Part shown: one piece after another, positions 35,546 to 48,400 of the stretch
Numbering within the stretch: the first letter of the stretch is position 1
Layout of the letters: each line of letters begins with the position of its first letter
Assembly (NCBI GenBank): GCA_022702705.1
Contig: CM040429.1
Span: forward strand, 109,655,943-109,719,942
Direction: 5' to 3'
From: Papilionanthe hookeriana x Papilionanthe teres
Lineage: Eukaryota > Streptophyta > Magnoliopsida > Asparagales > Orchidaceae
Length of the DNA stretch: 64,000 nucleotides
The notes under the pieces: model-generated
The model's database searches: none
What the model saw: only the letters and a program-made list of their open reading frames with translations
Told to the model about the DNA's origin: nothing
Made by a program: the position numbers and the translations under genes

Positions 35546-37059
35546 TAAATTTTTTTTTTGTTTTGTTTTTTTGTGAGATGTGAACATTGGGCTAACTTGA
35601 GTTTAGATTGGGCTAGAGCTTGAATTAAGCCCAAGTGCCTTGATCAATATTGTCCACATGATTGTAATGAAGATCTTTCATGAAGATATAAAGTGGTTTT
35701 GAGCTCATTTGGAAGTTCAATTTTGGCATGAATTGGATTTTTGATTATTTTGGACCATATTCGGTTCAAGTCAAGTTATCTTTAGTTTGAGTGGGAATGG
35801 GGTCCAGAGGTCTTCAACAATATTGTAGATATGGTTGTCTAGAAGATTTTTATGAAGACATAAAATGGTTTTGACAAGGTTTAGAGGGTCAATTTGGTGG
35901 ATTTAAAACATGTGTTCAGCTTGGGTCGAAATTGGGGTTTTTTTTGTTCAAAATGGATTTGGGTAAGACCTGAGCTCAAATTGTGGACAATTGATGATTC
36001 AATTAACTTTAAGGAGGTGTTATAAAGAGTTTTGAGTTGAAATTTTGGAGGAATTGATTGACATTGGCTTTATTTAGGGGATTTGGGTTATTTAGGCAAA
36101 ATTGGGGATTTTGGATTTCAAGTGGAATTGGATTCAAATGTGGGTCACATTGGACTTGAATTTGGTCTAGATTGATATTGGAGATGTTAAATTTTGGTTT
36201 GGAATTGAATTTGATCAAAATTGGGGTCAATTGGGTCAAGATTGGGTTTGATTTGGGCACATATGGGTTAAATAGGGGATTTTGGTAAAAGTGGGCTAAA
36301 TTGACAAAATTGGCCCATGGTGTAGTTCCACAAAATGAAATAGAAGATTTTTATGATTTTCTGGAATTTTTTGGGAATTTTTTGGAATTTTTTGGATTTT
36401 TTGGCTAAAAGGGTATTTTGGGTATTTTGAGGGTATTGGGGGGTATTTATGGAAATTTTGAAATTTTTGTTCATGGATGGTCAATTTGAGTGGTAAGGAA
36501 TATCTTGGAATGATTTTTGGGGAATTTTGGTGAATTTGAAGAATTTTGGGTTATTTTTTGAAATTTTGGAAAATTGAAGCTTGATTTGAGATGAATGTCA
36601 TGAGTTGGTTTAAAATGAGTTATGAACCAAGGGTCACTCACATTTGGTCCTCTATGTATTGGTACTAGTCAAACCCTAGCCTGATGCCAAGAGTTGAGAA
36701 GAACCATCTACATGAGTTTCCAAAGGTTTAGGGGAATGTGTGCATGTGAGTGGTGAACTCCAGACCTCCCTCGGGGCAAATCCTAAGGTCTGACCACCTA
36801 TAGGAGACTTCCCCTAGGATTCCTTATGCTTGCCATTTTCCTACCAAAAGGTGGAGGTTAGGCCTTAAGCAGATGAAAATCCCTAGTGAAGCAAGAAGAG
36901 TTTTAAATTTCTATGGGGAGGGTTCCATGACTAGTCCTCTAAGAAAGTCACCAGGAGAGTCCTATGGCTAGACCCTAGGCTATTCTAAAGAGATACTAGA
37001 CCTCGACCAAAAGTGAGGTCAACACTCCACTGGATAAATGTTACGGCGCTAAAAACTTG

Positions 37060-37078
37060 ATCCTGGCAATGGCGCAAA
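37060..37078 (-). other. Athila-type primer-site-like sequence left of C's 3' LTR
   Basis: The minus strand reads TTGCGCCATTGCCAGGATC, close to the tRNA-Asp-type site TGGCGCCGTTGCCGGGGA used by Athila elements. It lies a few bases outside the LTR at 37084. A primer site should follow a 5' LTR, not a 3' LTR. This suggests a tandem or recombined C element whose next internal region was cut off by B at 37025. Confidence 0.45.
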
Positions 37079-37083
37079 AAACT

Positions 37084-38894
37084 TGGGCCACGAGGAATAT
37101 ATGCGCTGATGATTTAGATATGAAAATTATGATTTTATAATATGGGATACTACGCATGTATACATATCGTTTATCAAGTAATATAGGACTTTCTGATTAA
37201 GCCCCGAGATATCGAACCCACAGGGAAAGTATGAAAATCTTTAAAGGAATCAGAGAATTATGTTTTTACTTTTTAATGGTTTTTGAAAAGTATGTATTGA
37301 TTTTGAAAAGTTTTAAAAATTGATATGTTTTTGAAATTTCCTTAGTAAAATGTTAAGCAAGAAATTAAAATTATAATAACTAATAACACTGTATGTAAAA
37401 TACTATTAACTAGAATATCTTTTTCTTTTCTTTTATGAAGTAGTAATAATTATAAAATTATTGTTGTGGAAGTATTTAAATTTGTTGTGACAGATAGAAG
37501 CAAATGTGCTCTTTACCCTTACTTGGTTCTATAAAGAACATAGGTTAGTTTGAAATTTTTATCATTTTGAACATAGTTACGCAGGGAAGATACCAGTCTC
37601 TCACTCTAGAGTTCCCTCGATTCCCACCAACTGGGGGCTAACTTCTTATAACAAAACTCAAAACTTCAAACCAAATTTGAGGGGTTTTAGCCTGTCACTC
37701 TAAAATCCTCTAATTTTACTCCCTTCCATAAAAAATATCTTCTAATATTACATTCAATTATATGGACTACAATTCTCACCCATATAATTGCATGTGATTC
37801 TTACTAACTTTTATGAGACAATACCGCATTGGATCTTACATAATCTCAAGAAATTCTACAACTTAACAGGCCAAATTAAGAAGTAAACAAAGTTTTCAGA
37901 ATCAATCTTCACAACTTCTTCCAACTTTTAAACACTTATACTTTCCACAACAATTCTCAATAAACTAATTACTTCTCCATTTAAGAAAGAAAAAGATAAC
38001 GTAAACTACTCAGAATGCATTGAGAAAATACAAAAATACATTGATTTAAAACTAAAAACCATATGAAAAACAACAAATAAAAACAAGTATTAATTAAAAA
38101 AATAAATGTAAGAATAAAAGTAAACACTTATCTGAAAATCCTCTCCACAAGACTCAAGAAGTTCCTTTGAAACTTTGACTCTTTGCTAAACTACTCCTCA
38201 GAGCAAGTCTCCCAACTTCGATGACTCAGAATACAGACTTCAGACTTTAATAAAAACAAAACTAAAAGAAAGAAAAGAAGTGGGAAGAAGAAGACTCACT
38301 CCGACCTTTTTCTCCTTTCTCCTTTCTACTCTCTACTCCTACTCTTAATAAAAACTCTCTTCAAAATGCAGTGGAAGAACAGTGGAAATACCCTTCAAAA
38401 TTCAGTGGAAGAGCCTCCAAAGAAAGAAGGAAACCTTCAAAATGCAAAGGAAGAGCCTCCACTTATCTTTCCTAAGACTCTCTTTAAATAGTAAACCAAA
38501 AGGTGCCTTGGTGTCTCTTCAAATGTGTCCAGATTCAATGTATCTTCCAAGGAACGCACCCCTTCATTCAAACTTGCCTCCCAAAGGAAGTTATGGAAGT
38601 TATCACCAAGAGTTACATCCCATCCCCTTTGAAATTGGCGCCGAATTCCTTTAGATTTCGATTTTTAACTGTGGTGGCTAAGCGCTGGCCCAGCGACGCT
38701 TAGCCGCTAGTGCCAAAGTTTTCATTTTTCATCTTTTCTGATCCAGATTTGATCCAATTTTGCTCCTTTCATCATGACCATCCATTTTCATCATACCTGC
38801 AAGAGAAACACAACATACCTTCCATTAAAGTGCAATATCATTACAAATAGGTATAAAAATGTGCATAAAAATACTACATATTTTAGGTGTATCA
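37084..38894 (-). repeat. Element C LTR (Athila-like), about 1.8 kb
   Basis: In the element's direction it begins TGATACACCTAAAATATG right after a polypurine-like tract (GTTTGGAGGATTT, 38895-38907 on the minus strand). It ends near 37084, with CCCTGTGGGTTCGATATC typical of Athila-type LTRs about 100 bp before the end. The left border is uncertain by some bases. It contains a 9-bp inverted repeat GGCTAAGCG/CGCTTAGCC (38676-38705). No gene is seen. Confidence 0.7.
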
Positions 38895-40487
38895 AAATCC
38901 TCCAAACTTAAAATGTTACTTGTCCTCAAGTGATAGTTAATCTCATAGAACATTTTAGCATGCAAATTATGTAATGAGTTTCTTAGGAAGATAACAAAAT
39001 TTTGTTCTAGAAATGGAATAGTCAAATTTAGAAAAAATTTCAGTAATTAAAACCAACTTAAAGTTTAGAAAGTTCTTAAGTAAAGGAAAATGACAAATAT
39101 AAGTTTCTATCTAATTCAGAAATATTTGTAGATTCTTCAAAATATAGGACTCAAACACTTATTTTTCTCACTTAAAAATCTTTATTTCAAAATAATTTTA
39201 CTTACTATATTATAACCTTAAGCTTTAGATTTTCTCTGAACTTATATCATAAACTTTAGGTATGAAACCAATTTTTGATTAGGCCCTTAAATCCTCAAGC
39301 TTCTCCTCCCTTTTCATATACTATTTTTCACTTTTTTCTTTTCTTTTTTTTTTCTTCTTTTTTTGTTCTTTTTTTTTATAAGGCAAGGATTACTATATCT
39401 GGATAGGCCTTTAATGATTTTGAATTCCATCCTTCCATTTAAAATAAAGGTCAGATATATATCTTTCACTTAAAAATCATAATAATAATATTTGAAAATT
39501 ACTCTTTAATAAAAGAAATTTAAGTTTTGAAGAATAAAAGTCAAATCTTCTATTTATCCAAAAATACAAAACTTCTCACTAAAGATATTTTAACTTTATT
39601 TAACACCTCTTCATTAAGAAAATTTTAACTTTAAGTTTTTCATGTTTACTATAAATTTTAACTAAATTCTTTTATTCATTTCTATATTCAAAATTTTTGT
39701 TCCCCTAATATAACTTCATGTACATAATTGTTCTCAATCAAAAATAAGATTTATTTTAAGTATTCTTGAGAATCAAATAAAATTTTAGGTTTTTGAAAAT
39801 CTTTGTTTTTAAACCCCCCCCCCCAAAACTTTAATTTTTAGTTAAGATAAAACATTTAAGCATAAGAAATGATACATGGGTGAGAAATAAAAAACTGACA
39901 TAACATGCTTGCAGGAATTTTTAATATCTTAATATGCAAGTATACCAATTTAAATAACAGGAGTAAAATGAAATCAAATTTAGTTTTTCAAAACAATTTT
40001 TTTTATACAAAGAAAAGTAAAAATTTCAAAAAGACTTCTACAGTAGTGGAGGTTTTCAGAGCAAATACACACCAACGAAAATAACACACTGATACAGAAA
40101 ACAGATGATAGTGGAATTTGAAAAATTTTAAACATGTAGTTTCCTAAGTAGAAGTTCCCAGTAGTGGTTTATAATCTCCTAACAATTTTTAAATTAAAGT
40201 ACACACTACTAAAAACTCTGACATAACATACACATAAAAACATTTACTATTACACATCACTACCACCAAGCAACATATAAAACATCAATACAACAACAAT
40301 ACATCAGAATATGCATAACAGAAAAATAATACAAACTACAGTCTGCATACTATCAAGGTTTATATCACAACACAATGAACAAACTAAATACTAAACAAAA
40401 CACACATACATGAATAACAACACCATAACGAAAACAAATAACACAAATCTACTCATCATCCTCATCATCATCATCATCCTGCTCGTT
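38895..40487 (-). other. Element C 3' untranslated region
   Basis: AT-rich sequence lies between the env-position ORF and the LTR, with T-rich runs (39325-39380) and a C11 run (39814-39824). Next to the LTR the minus strand has ACTTGAGGACAAGTAACATT and a G-rich tract, typical of Athila. No gene is seen. A short 65-codon minus frame at 40488-40685 belongs to the ORF upstream. Confidence 0.6.
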
Positions 40488-41596
40488 CTAATCCCTAGAT
40501 GGCACATAAGGTATGTAGAATGGATGAGGGGGCATCTCATCACTCTGATCACCTCTAATCAGTCTATCCAAATATTGTTGATAACTCTCCTCATACTCAT
40601 CATGCTTCACAATATATCTTTCTACATTATCCATCTTACCATCCATTTCTTTCAGATGCTTTCGAGTAAGACTCACTTTTTTCAAAATTTTTTTTAATAA
40701 ACCAGTCTCTGAATCAGTAGATGATGAAGCACGTGAAGTAGTAGCATGACAAGTAGATACATCAGAAGCAGAAGCAGTAAAAGCCTACCAAATCCTCCTC
40801 TCCAACCAAACTCTGAATGTACAGTGTAAGCACCAACGTTTACACTGGTAATTGGTCTCAGTGGCTGAAGTAACTCTTCCCAGGTTTCAAACCTCACTCC
40901 AGATCATTCACATAATGAATGAATCAAGGAAGGAAATCTCATACCTGCAGTAGTGGTTACTCTAGCACAGTTCAAAACATAATCATAAATTATACTTCCA
41001 ATGTCAATAGGCTTCCCTTGCTGAATACAATAGTTCAACACAGCTCTTTCTCTTGTTACTTCACTAGTATGACTTGAAGGTAACAACTTAGATGAGATAA
41101 AATAATGCCATGCCTTAGAAGTGGACTTCAATTTGGAAGCAGGAAAGTTTACTCTTCTATCATTTGTTATTTTCCATAATCCTCTTCCATCAGTCAAAAA
41201 TTCCATGATCTCATCTAATTCCCCTTCCGTAGGATGATAGTTAGAATAAAAACATAACATGTCAGGAGGTAGTCCATAAAAAGTGTTGAATGACCCAGAA
41301 GAAAAGTTGACCTCATGCCTCCTAACCATCACTTGATTCTCTTCTGCAGCAGGCAAATTTGCACAAAATTCTTTAACCACAGAAACAACAGCAACAGCGG
41401 AGAAGCAACAGTAATTCTCCCAGTTTCTTCTAGCAATCATATCTTCAATCACCTCTCCTGGTTTACTAAATACTCACTCAGGAATCAACTTACGTGACTG
41501 CAATGCATCGACGTATCGTTCCTCAGCCCTCATACTAACAAATTTGTCAGACTCAAATCTTGTCTTTTCTCGTGCACTCTTTGACTTTGGAGCCAT
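40488..41596 (-). pseudogene. Element C env-position ORF with 'putative plant transposon protein' domain
   Basis: An ATG at 41596 starts MAPKSKSARE, followed by a segment with RFESDKFVS and ALQSRKLIPE. The main frame at 40904-41452 contains AWHYFISSKLLPSSHTSEVTRERAVLNYCIQQGKPIDIG, here named only by its ends WHYF and IDIG. This pattern recurs in Athila third frames and is catalogued as a putative plant transposon protein domain. Stops at about 41483 and 40914 break it. The C-terminal part runs to 40488. Athila elements often have an env-like frame here. I see no clear signal peptide or membrane segment, so an envelope role is not supported. Confidence 0.65.
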
Positions 41597-41969
41597 CTCT
41601 AAATATTCACAAAAATTTCACCATAAATTCCAAAATCAAACTAAACTTGCTAAAATATCTTCCAAAAGATAATTTCACTAAATCCAAGAAATTTCTCAAG
41701 TTTTTCCTCAAAATTTCACCATGAATAGTGATTTTAAGATTTTCCAAAATGTACTCAAAATACATGGTGAAAATAAAAAATTTTTACTTAGGAGTAGTGC
41801 TCTAACCTCGAGGAATCCAAATCTAATAATTTTTGTTGAGATCGGCTCTTAAATGATCCACAATATGATGCCATAGGCTCCTCTTTCGCGATAAACCAAA
41901 GGTTGAAGACGATGGGGTGTTTTAAAAATGGCAATTTTTTGGGTTTTTAACTGTTGGGAACCAATTTTC

Positions 41970-43100
41970 GCGAACCGGTGCTTAAGCACAAACTCTCGGC
42001 GCTTAACCGCGAAATCTGGCGCTTAAGCGCCGATACTCTGGCTCTCAGCCTCCAGTACCCAAATTTTCAAAATTAAGGTAAATGCACTATATCACTTTGT
42101 TAATCACCCTTAATTACTCCAGAATAATTATTTCGCCCCACCTAAATCTTCTAATACTCCAAATCAAAATTTAATATCCATTGATTTCACACAAATTTCA
42201 CAAAAACACAAGCTTATATTAAAACAAACATAACACTTAATACAATTCTAGAATTTATATCCACACATAAAGGATGAAATTCTCTAAATACAAGAGACTT
42301 TAATCTCAAACTGATAAGTATACATCTCTAGGATGTAACCATCACATCAACAGGCTTAGTTAATACTTAAATATAAACACTAAACACACTAAACATAACA
42401 CACATGAACACTAAACATAACACATAAGAACATTAAAGAAATAGGAACAAAGCACTCTTAATTCCATTCTCCATTAGGCGGATTATATCCAGGACCACTA
42501 TTATTCTCATTTGACCCTTCTGGAATATAAATCTGATAGAACAGGCGATAATTGTTCATCCTTACATCTTCTTCTTTAATCCATTTGTTCTTTACAAACA
42601 TCGTCTTATCCGCTTCTTCCACGTACCTTGAATGACTGAATTGCATCTTGAGTTTCCATCCCATGTGCTCCAAATGTAAGTTAGTTTCATTGTTCTTTTT
42701 TCCATTGAAGTCATTCGAGCTTCAATATTTGCAATCATTTCAGCAATCCCTTGAATACGAACAACGAGATATCCATTGAATAACTCTTTAGCATTATCAC
42801 TAATGAACTTACTTTTGTCAGAATCTTGCTTCTTCTTCATCTCATTCTCCCAGGAAGACATGATGCACTCAAAACTCTCTTCTTAAAACTCAAAAATGAA
42901 AATAGGACTTGGGGCAAGTGTTTCTCTTAAATCAGGTCCTTTTTATAGACTTGGGAAGTGCTAAAACTGCCTCAAGATGTTTTAAAACTCCAAAATAGCT
43001 TCCAAAACTACTCCCCCACGATCTAAGCTTCTAGAATCTCATTTTCACGTTTTTTATAACTGCGGTGCTTAAGCGCCAACTAGTTAGCGCTTAGCCGCCA
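41970..43100. repeat. GC-rich palindromes GCGCTTAAGCGC in element C
   Basis: Within AT-rich sequence lie perfect palindromes GTGCTTAAGCAC (41978-41989) and GGCGCTTAAGCGCC (42018-42031). A related pair, GGTGCTTAAGCGCC and GCGCTTAGCCGCC, is at 43063-43099. The LTR holds a similar block at 38676-38705. The gap between them is AT-rich and has one possible small ORF. Confidence 0.7.
42458..42861 (-). pseudogene. Small element C ORF downstream of integrase, unknown function
   Basis: An ATG at 42861 (MSSWENEMKKKQDSDKSKF) opens 89 codons. A second frame, 42458-42673, continues the same reading after a frame change and ends in a Pro/Gly/Asn-rich tail (GPGYNPPNGEWN). The N-terminal part could form a helix or coiled coil. 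I do not recognise it. It lies between integrase and the env-position ORF, in the element's own direction, so it is probably an element frame rather than chance. Confidence 0.4.
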
Positions 43101-43489
43101 GTGCACAATTTAGCACAAGTTTGCTAAGTGTCCAAATTTTCATTCTAACTTCTCTAAATCATCAATTAAGGTCAAATAAACTCTAATATAGTTTAAAAAC
43201 TCCAAATTACTATCACTAAAAACATAAAAACAAACCAAACCAAGCAAACAAAGCACACTAAACAAACATTAAGCAAAGCACACAATAATTATGGGTTGCC
43301 TCCCACAAAGCGCTTGTTTTAACGTCTTCAGCCTGACATACCCAGAACTCATTCTGAGTGACCCAACATCAAATTATTATCAGATTTAGATTTATTGACT
43401 GAAAAATATGGTTTAAGTCTATGTCCGTTAACTTTAAATATTTTTCCAGTCTTCTTGAATATCTACAGCTCCATAAAGATAAACTTTTA

Positions 43490-44480
43490 TCACAATAAAT
43501 GGACCCATCCACCTGGACTTAAGTTTCCAGAAAATATTCTCAATCTAGCATTATACAGTAAAACTTGTTGTCCTGGTATAAGATTTTTAGTAGGAATCTT
43601 TCGATCATGGCATAACTTCATCTTTTTCTTATAAATCTTAGCATTTTCATAAGATTCATTCCTTATTTCCTCAAAATCATTCAATTGCAATAATCTCTTT
43701 TCAGAGCATCTTTCAAATTATAATTGAACTCTTTAATAGTTCAATATACTTTATACTCAAGTTCAAAAGGTAAATGACAAGCTTTTCAAAAAATTAGCCT
43801 ATATGGGGACATTCCTATAGGTGTTACGTTAACGATCCTATAGGCCCACAAAGCATAATCCAGATTTGATTGACCAATCCTTTCTATTTGGATTAACGGT
43901 TTTTTTCAATATTCTTTTAATTTCACGATTGGATAATTCAACCAAACCACTTGTCTGCGGATGATAAGCAGTAGCAATGCAATGATTAATATGATATTTC
44001 TTTGCTAACTTCCCAATAATCGCATTTCTAAAATGACTTCCCCATCAGTTATGATTACTCTTGGTATTCCAAATCTGCAAAATATATTCTTTTCTAAAAA
44101 CTTTGCAACACTTTGAGCATTACATCGAGGTAAAGCAATAACTTCTATCCATTTGGAAACATAGTCTACTGTCATCAAAATATAAATATTTTTTATAGAT
44201 GGTGTAAATGGTCCCATAAAATCTAGTCCCCAAACATCAAATATTTCAACTTCCAACATATAATTGAGGGGCATCTCATCTCTTCAAGAAATATTGCCTA
44301 CACGCTGACATCTATCACAATTTTTAATATAAACATTCACATCCTTAAAAATTGTAGGCCAATAAAATCCTGATTGTAATATTTTATATGCAGTTTTATC
44401 ACTTCTAAAATATCCCCTATAATCAGAATCATGACATTTTTGAATAATTTCATAAGTCTCTTCCAAAGGTACAAATCTTC
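43490..44480 (-). pseudogene. Element C integrase
   Basis: The zinc-binding part ends FYWPTIFKDVNVYIKNCDRCQRVGNIS. The second His of the HHCC finger is changed (RGYF instead of GGHF). The core at 44005-44274 has FDVWGLDFMGPF and TVDYVSKWIE (first Asp). The second Asp box reads ITDGE and is damaged by a frame change. The third acidic box (GLVELSNREIKRILKKT) is visible near 43900 in another frame. The C-terminal part, 43490-43690, has IPTKNLIPGQQVLLYNARLR. The protein is inactive as read. Confidence 0.85.
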
Positions 44481-45439
44481 GATTTATAAGATCCTTTCCT
44501 TGTCTATATAAAAATGGGTCATCCAAAAAATAAGTCTTAGCATTAGACAGAAATTTCTTTTTTTCTCGGTATGTCAATCCATATGGTATAATATTACTAA
44601 CAATTAAGTTTACTATGTCTGCATACCACGAAACTCGCAATTCTTTAATAGTGAACAAATTTTTATCAGGAAAATGTTCATTAATTTCTTCAATATCACA
44701 GATAGATTTTTCAATTTCAAGCCTGGACAAATGATCAACAATTTGATTATCAGAACCCTTCCTATCTACTATCTCAAAATCAAATTCTTGCAAAAGAAGA
44801 ATCTATCTTATCAATCTCGGTTTTGCATCATTTTTTTTCATTAAGTATTTAATAGCAGAATGATCAGTATGCACCACACATTTAGTTCCAATTAAATATG
44901 ATCGAAATTTATCAAAGGCAAATACTAAAGCTAATAACTCTTTCTCAGTAGTGGTATAATTAATTTGAGATTCATTAAGAGTTTTACTGGCATAATAAAT
45001 TACTTTGAAAATTTTATCATATTTCTAACCTAAAACAGCACCAATAGCATAATCACTAGCATCACAAATTAATTCAATAGGTTTTTCCCAATTTGGTGAA
45101 ATTATTACAGGTGTAGTGATTAATTTTTCTTTTAATGTTTCAAAGGCTTTACGGCAGTCATCATCAAAATTAAAAATTGCATCCTTTTCCATTAAACGAC
45201 ATAAAGGTTTTGTAATCTTTGAAAAGTCTTTAATGTAACGCCTGTAGAATCCAAGCATGTCCTAAAAACTTCTAATTCCCCTTACATTGGTTGGGCAAGG
45301 TAAATTAGATATAACTTGAATTTTTGCGAGATCTACCTCCAAACCTTTTCACGAAATTCGATGTCCCAAAAAAATTCCTCCTGCTACCATAAATTGGCAT
45401 TTTTCCCAATTAAGGACCAAATTAGTTTCTTTACAGCGT
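44480..45439 (-). pseudogene. Element C RT C-terminus and RNase H, cut by element D
   Basis: The segment starts at the D insertion with QRCKETNLVLNWEKCQFMV and LGHRIS (end of RT). It continues with LGFYRRYIKDFSKITKPL and KAFETLKEKL, and RNase H with ICDASDYAIGAVLG (catalytic Asp), TEKELLALVFAFDKFR and HTDHSAIKYLM, ending QEFDFEIVDRKGSDNQIVDHLSRLE. Stops occur at about 45260, 45024 and 44795. Upstream RT lies beyond D, outside the window. Confidence 0.85.
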
Positions 45440-48400
45440 TGTCGGCATATTTTTAGGTTATGTGTTTTGAAAAGGGGTCGCCTACAGAATTTTCGGCGAA
45501 TTTTAGGCTTTAAATTTAATTTAAATATATATAATTTAGAAAGTAGCATTTGATTTTGAAAATAGTTTTAAGTTTGAAAATTTTAAGATATGAAATCAAA
45601 CCGATCTCACATCCCAAATAGTTTATATAAACGAGCACCGCACCACAAACCATGTATCTATCCCGAAGAATAGACACACCGCTTGATGATGGAGCTCGAT
45701 TAAATAAACTAGAAGATTTGTGACATCCGTTTGGTCTGTGAGCCAATTTCATAAGACGACAAGTTCCCTGCTTAATATAAATGAATTAAATAGGGTTTAT
45801 ATTACACGGTTCTTAAAGTTCCCTATAAGGGCAAGCCCCTATAGTTAATTACATCTTAAATGTACGAAGACACTTAAAAAAACTCTCGATAATAATCAGT
45901 GGTTTTGCTCTCAAGAATTTCAAAGTTTAAAGTTTTCAAAGGATTGAATTTTGGAGATTTCAATAGGGAATGGATCAAATTTTGAACAGTTTATTTTAAG
46001 AATCCAAAGGAAGAGAAGTAGAGGACGTCACGGACCCGAAGTGAACTTCGGTGATTTCCAAACTATCCTATGATTTGGCTTCAATTTGAGAATATTATTT
46101 AATGTTTCAATCCTGTCAATTTTAATTAATTAGGACTTATATTTATATGACATAATCATACAAATAGCCTCGAAGATATGAGGGCTTATGTCGTACCGAA
46201 CGACTACCTCAGAATCTTAAGACAAGTTAGGGCTTAATTTACATAACATGATTATGCAAATGCCTAACGAAGAGTTGAGGATTTATGTTGCACTAAGAAA
46301 AATACCTCGAAATCCTATGGCTTGGTTATTTAAACTAAGAAAGGTCTTGTTGATGTAGATTCCAGTTTTGCTGACGACGATGGCCGTGCTGCCCACTATG
46401 CTCCAAGCTCTTTGTTGTTGCAGAGGTTTAGTTTTACAAAGTGAAAATCAGGAGATGAGAGAAGTGTTTAGGTTTAGAAAAGTTTTAAAATCCAAATATA
46501 TTTAATGTTTTAATTAGAACAAATCATAAAGTTGGTTAAGCATAACTGATTAAGTTCCCACGGTTCTGTCATCCTGGCACCGTTATTTTCATCAGATTCA
46601 CTTAGTACAAATGAATTTGCTAAATTCAACTGAATGTGTTCCATATTTTCATTTAGGCCGTGGGAAATCCCGTTAGTAACACGTGGGTTACATCATCCGA
46701 GGTATTCCCGATCATCCAACGAGACGTTTTAATTTAGTTGTAGTTGTAGTTTTGTTGTTCTGTGTGTGATTAAATTTTGAGTTGTTTTATATTTTAAAAT
46801 GATGTGGCGGTGAATTTTATCTTGCTGTGACTTTTAATTTAGTTTTGGGTTTCAGTTTTGTGGCTATCCTAAATGTTTCAGTTTTCATGCAGGGTGACAT
46901 TCTTGTTTAACATGCAAGAGAAGTAAAGTACAGTGCAGGTAAATAAATTGCAATTAAATAAAAGCGTACCTGGTAAGCATTCCTATTTATTTTCTCCTGC
47001 ACTTAAAACACAGGTTAAAGAATTTATATAATTGCAAGAAAACACCTAGGTAAAGCTAAGGGAAGGTTTTAGTTGTCTACCAAAATCCTAATCCTATAGC
47101 TAATCAATTCCTATGACGTCTAGGTTCTTGTGTTTTGTTAAGGATGATTTTCTTCATCAAAGAATAATGAAGTCTCATTATTCTTTTAAAACATCCCATC
47201 AAGTTAGAGAAGTGCTCGGAATTGAATTCTGAACATCTTCTTAAACATTGTAGAGATTATTTTAAGTTCAGTTAGTTTCATTGTGGTGATGAATCAATCA
47301 CCCAGGTTACTTTAATGTTCTAATTTTATTTGACTATTGCTCAGTGAACTAGGATGCTTGATTATCCAATGAGAGAAGTGACATTTCACTTAATTCTTCA
47401 TTTAAGAGTTATGATAATGAAAGCCTTTAGGGGCAAATTAATTTGTTGAAGATTTTTAACAATTCTTAATTAGGAAATTGATGATTTTGAAATAATTTAG
47501 TTTAGTTATACAATTTTAATTAATAATTTTAAGTTTGGAATAGTGTTCAAGTAGTTTCAATTCAATTAAATTTTTATATTTTAATGATCTTAATAATTCA
47601 AATTAGTTTTAATATTTTAAATTTGTTTAAGGTTTGTTTTCAAATGATAAATTAATTTTACTGTTCTTAATTTAATTTAATTAAGTTATGAAATCACTTA
47701 ATATTTTAAAGTTTAATTTAATTAAGGATTATTTTCCTTTTAATTATTTAATTATTAATTCCAATTATCATCTTTAGTTTAATTAAGTGTTAAATATTAT
47801 AAAAGTGATTTATTTAGGGATCTTAAATTAAAGAATTTGTATCTTCCTAAGTCACATCCCCAACTTTAATAATCCAAATTTTGATTATTCTTCTAAAATT
47901 TTAATTATTTAATTAATTAAGGTTTACTTTAAATAGTTTCAAGATGATTAATAGGTTTCTACCCCTTTATTACTTACGTTTCAATCACCCAATGGAAAAT
48001 TAAGATCAGATATTCCCTTTGATTAGACCTAAATATTAATTAGGGTTAAAGTCTTTAATTACCTTTATGCCCCTTTAGGCTTATTTATTTCATAACTCAT
48101 CAACTTAAGCTCAAATGAATTTAAAAATTTTTATGTCACTTCACTCATATGTCAATTAAGACACTAGAGGAGAAAATGTGATTTTTTTTTAATTTAATTT
48201 AATTTATATATTTATTTTTGTGAGAAAATGAGGGTTTTCAATGAAAATTCAACAACATGACCAAGCTGAGGTTTCTATCCTTTGGAAATATGTGGGATAT
48301 CCCTACTGACCAGAGGACCACCTAGACCAATTTTGGTGATTTTTTGAATTATATTTTATTTATTATAATTATTTTGAGTTTTTTAATTAATTATAAAATA

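Larger units (their letters stand above)
30661..37024 (-). repeat. Element B 5' LTR, 6.4 kb
   Basis: The + strand begins TGTCGACATATTTTTAGG and ends GAGGTCAACA, the same ends as A and D. The first 1.5 kb (30661-32200) and the last 1.4 kb (about 35580-37024) align with A and D. The middle is different, with TTTGGG-type G/T repeats (32650-32880), long AT-rich tracts, an (AT)n run and a GA-rich block. The GC-rich block and TATA site of A and D are not found, so B either has another promoter or has lost it. No gene is supported. Confidence 0.85.
37084..45439 (-). mobile_element. Element C: Athila-like Gypsy element, 3' part
   Basis: The parts are RT-RNase H remnant, integrase, a post-integrase region starting with the GGGAGGCAACCC motif (43284-43300 on the minus strand), an env-position ORF, a 3' UTR and an LTR. 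Gag, protease and most of RT should lie right of the window, because D is inserted at 45440. C is the oldest layer, since both B and D abut it. Motifs such as YVSKWIE, GFYWPT and DRCQRVGNIS fit Athila. Confidence 0.82.

Noticed and set aside
40410..40697. 95-codon + strand frame
   Set aside because: It is Ile/Leu/Asn-rich and lies opposite the tail of the env-position ORF in an AT-rich region, so it is a shadow.
40488..41596. Env-like glycoprotein call for the third frame of element C
   Set aside because: I see no signal peptide, fusion peptide or membrane anchor. Only the plant transposon protein pattern is supported.
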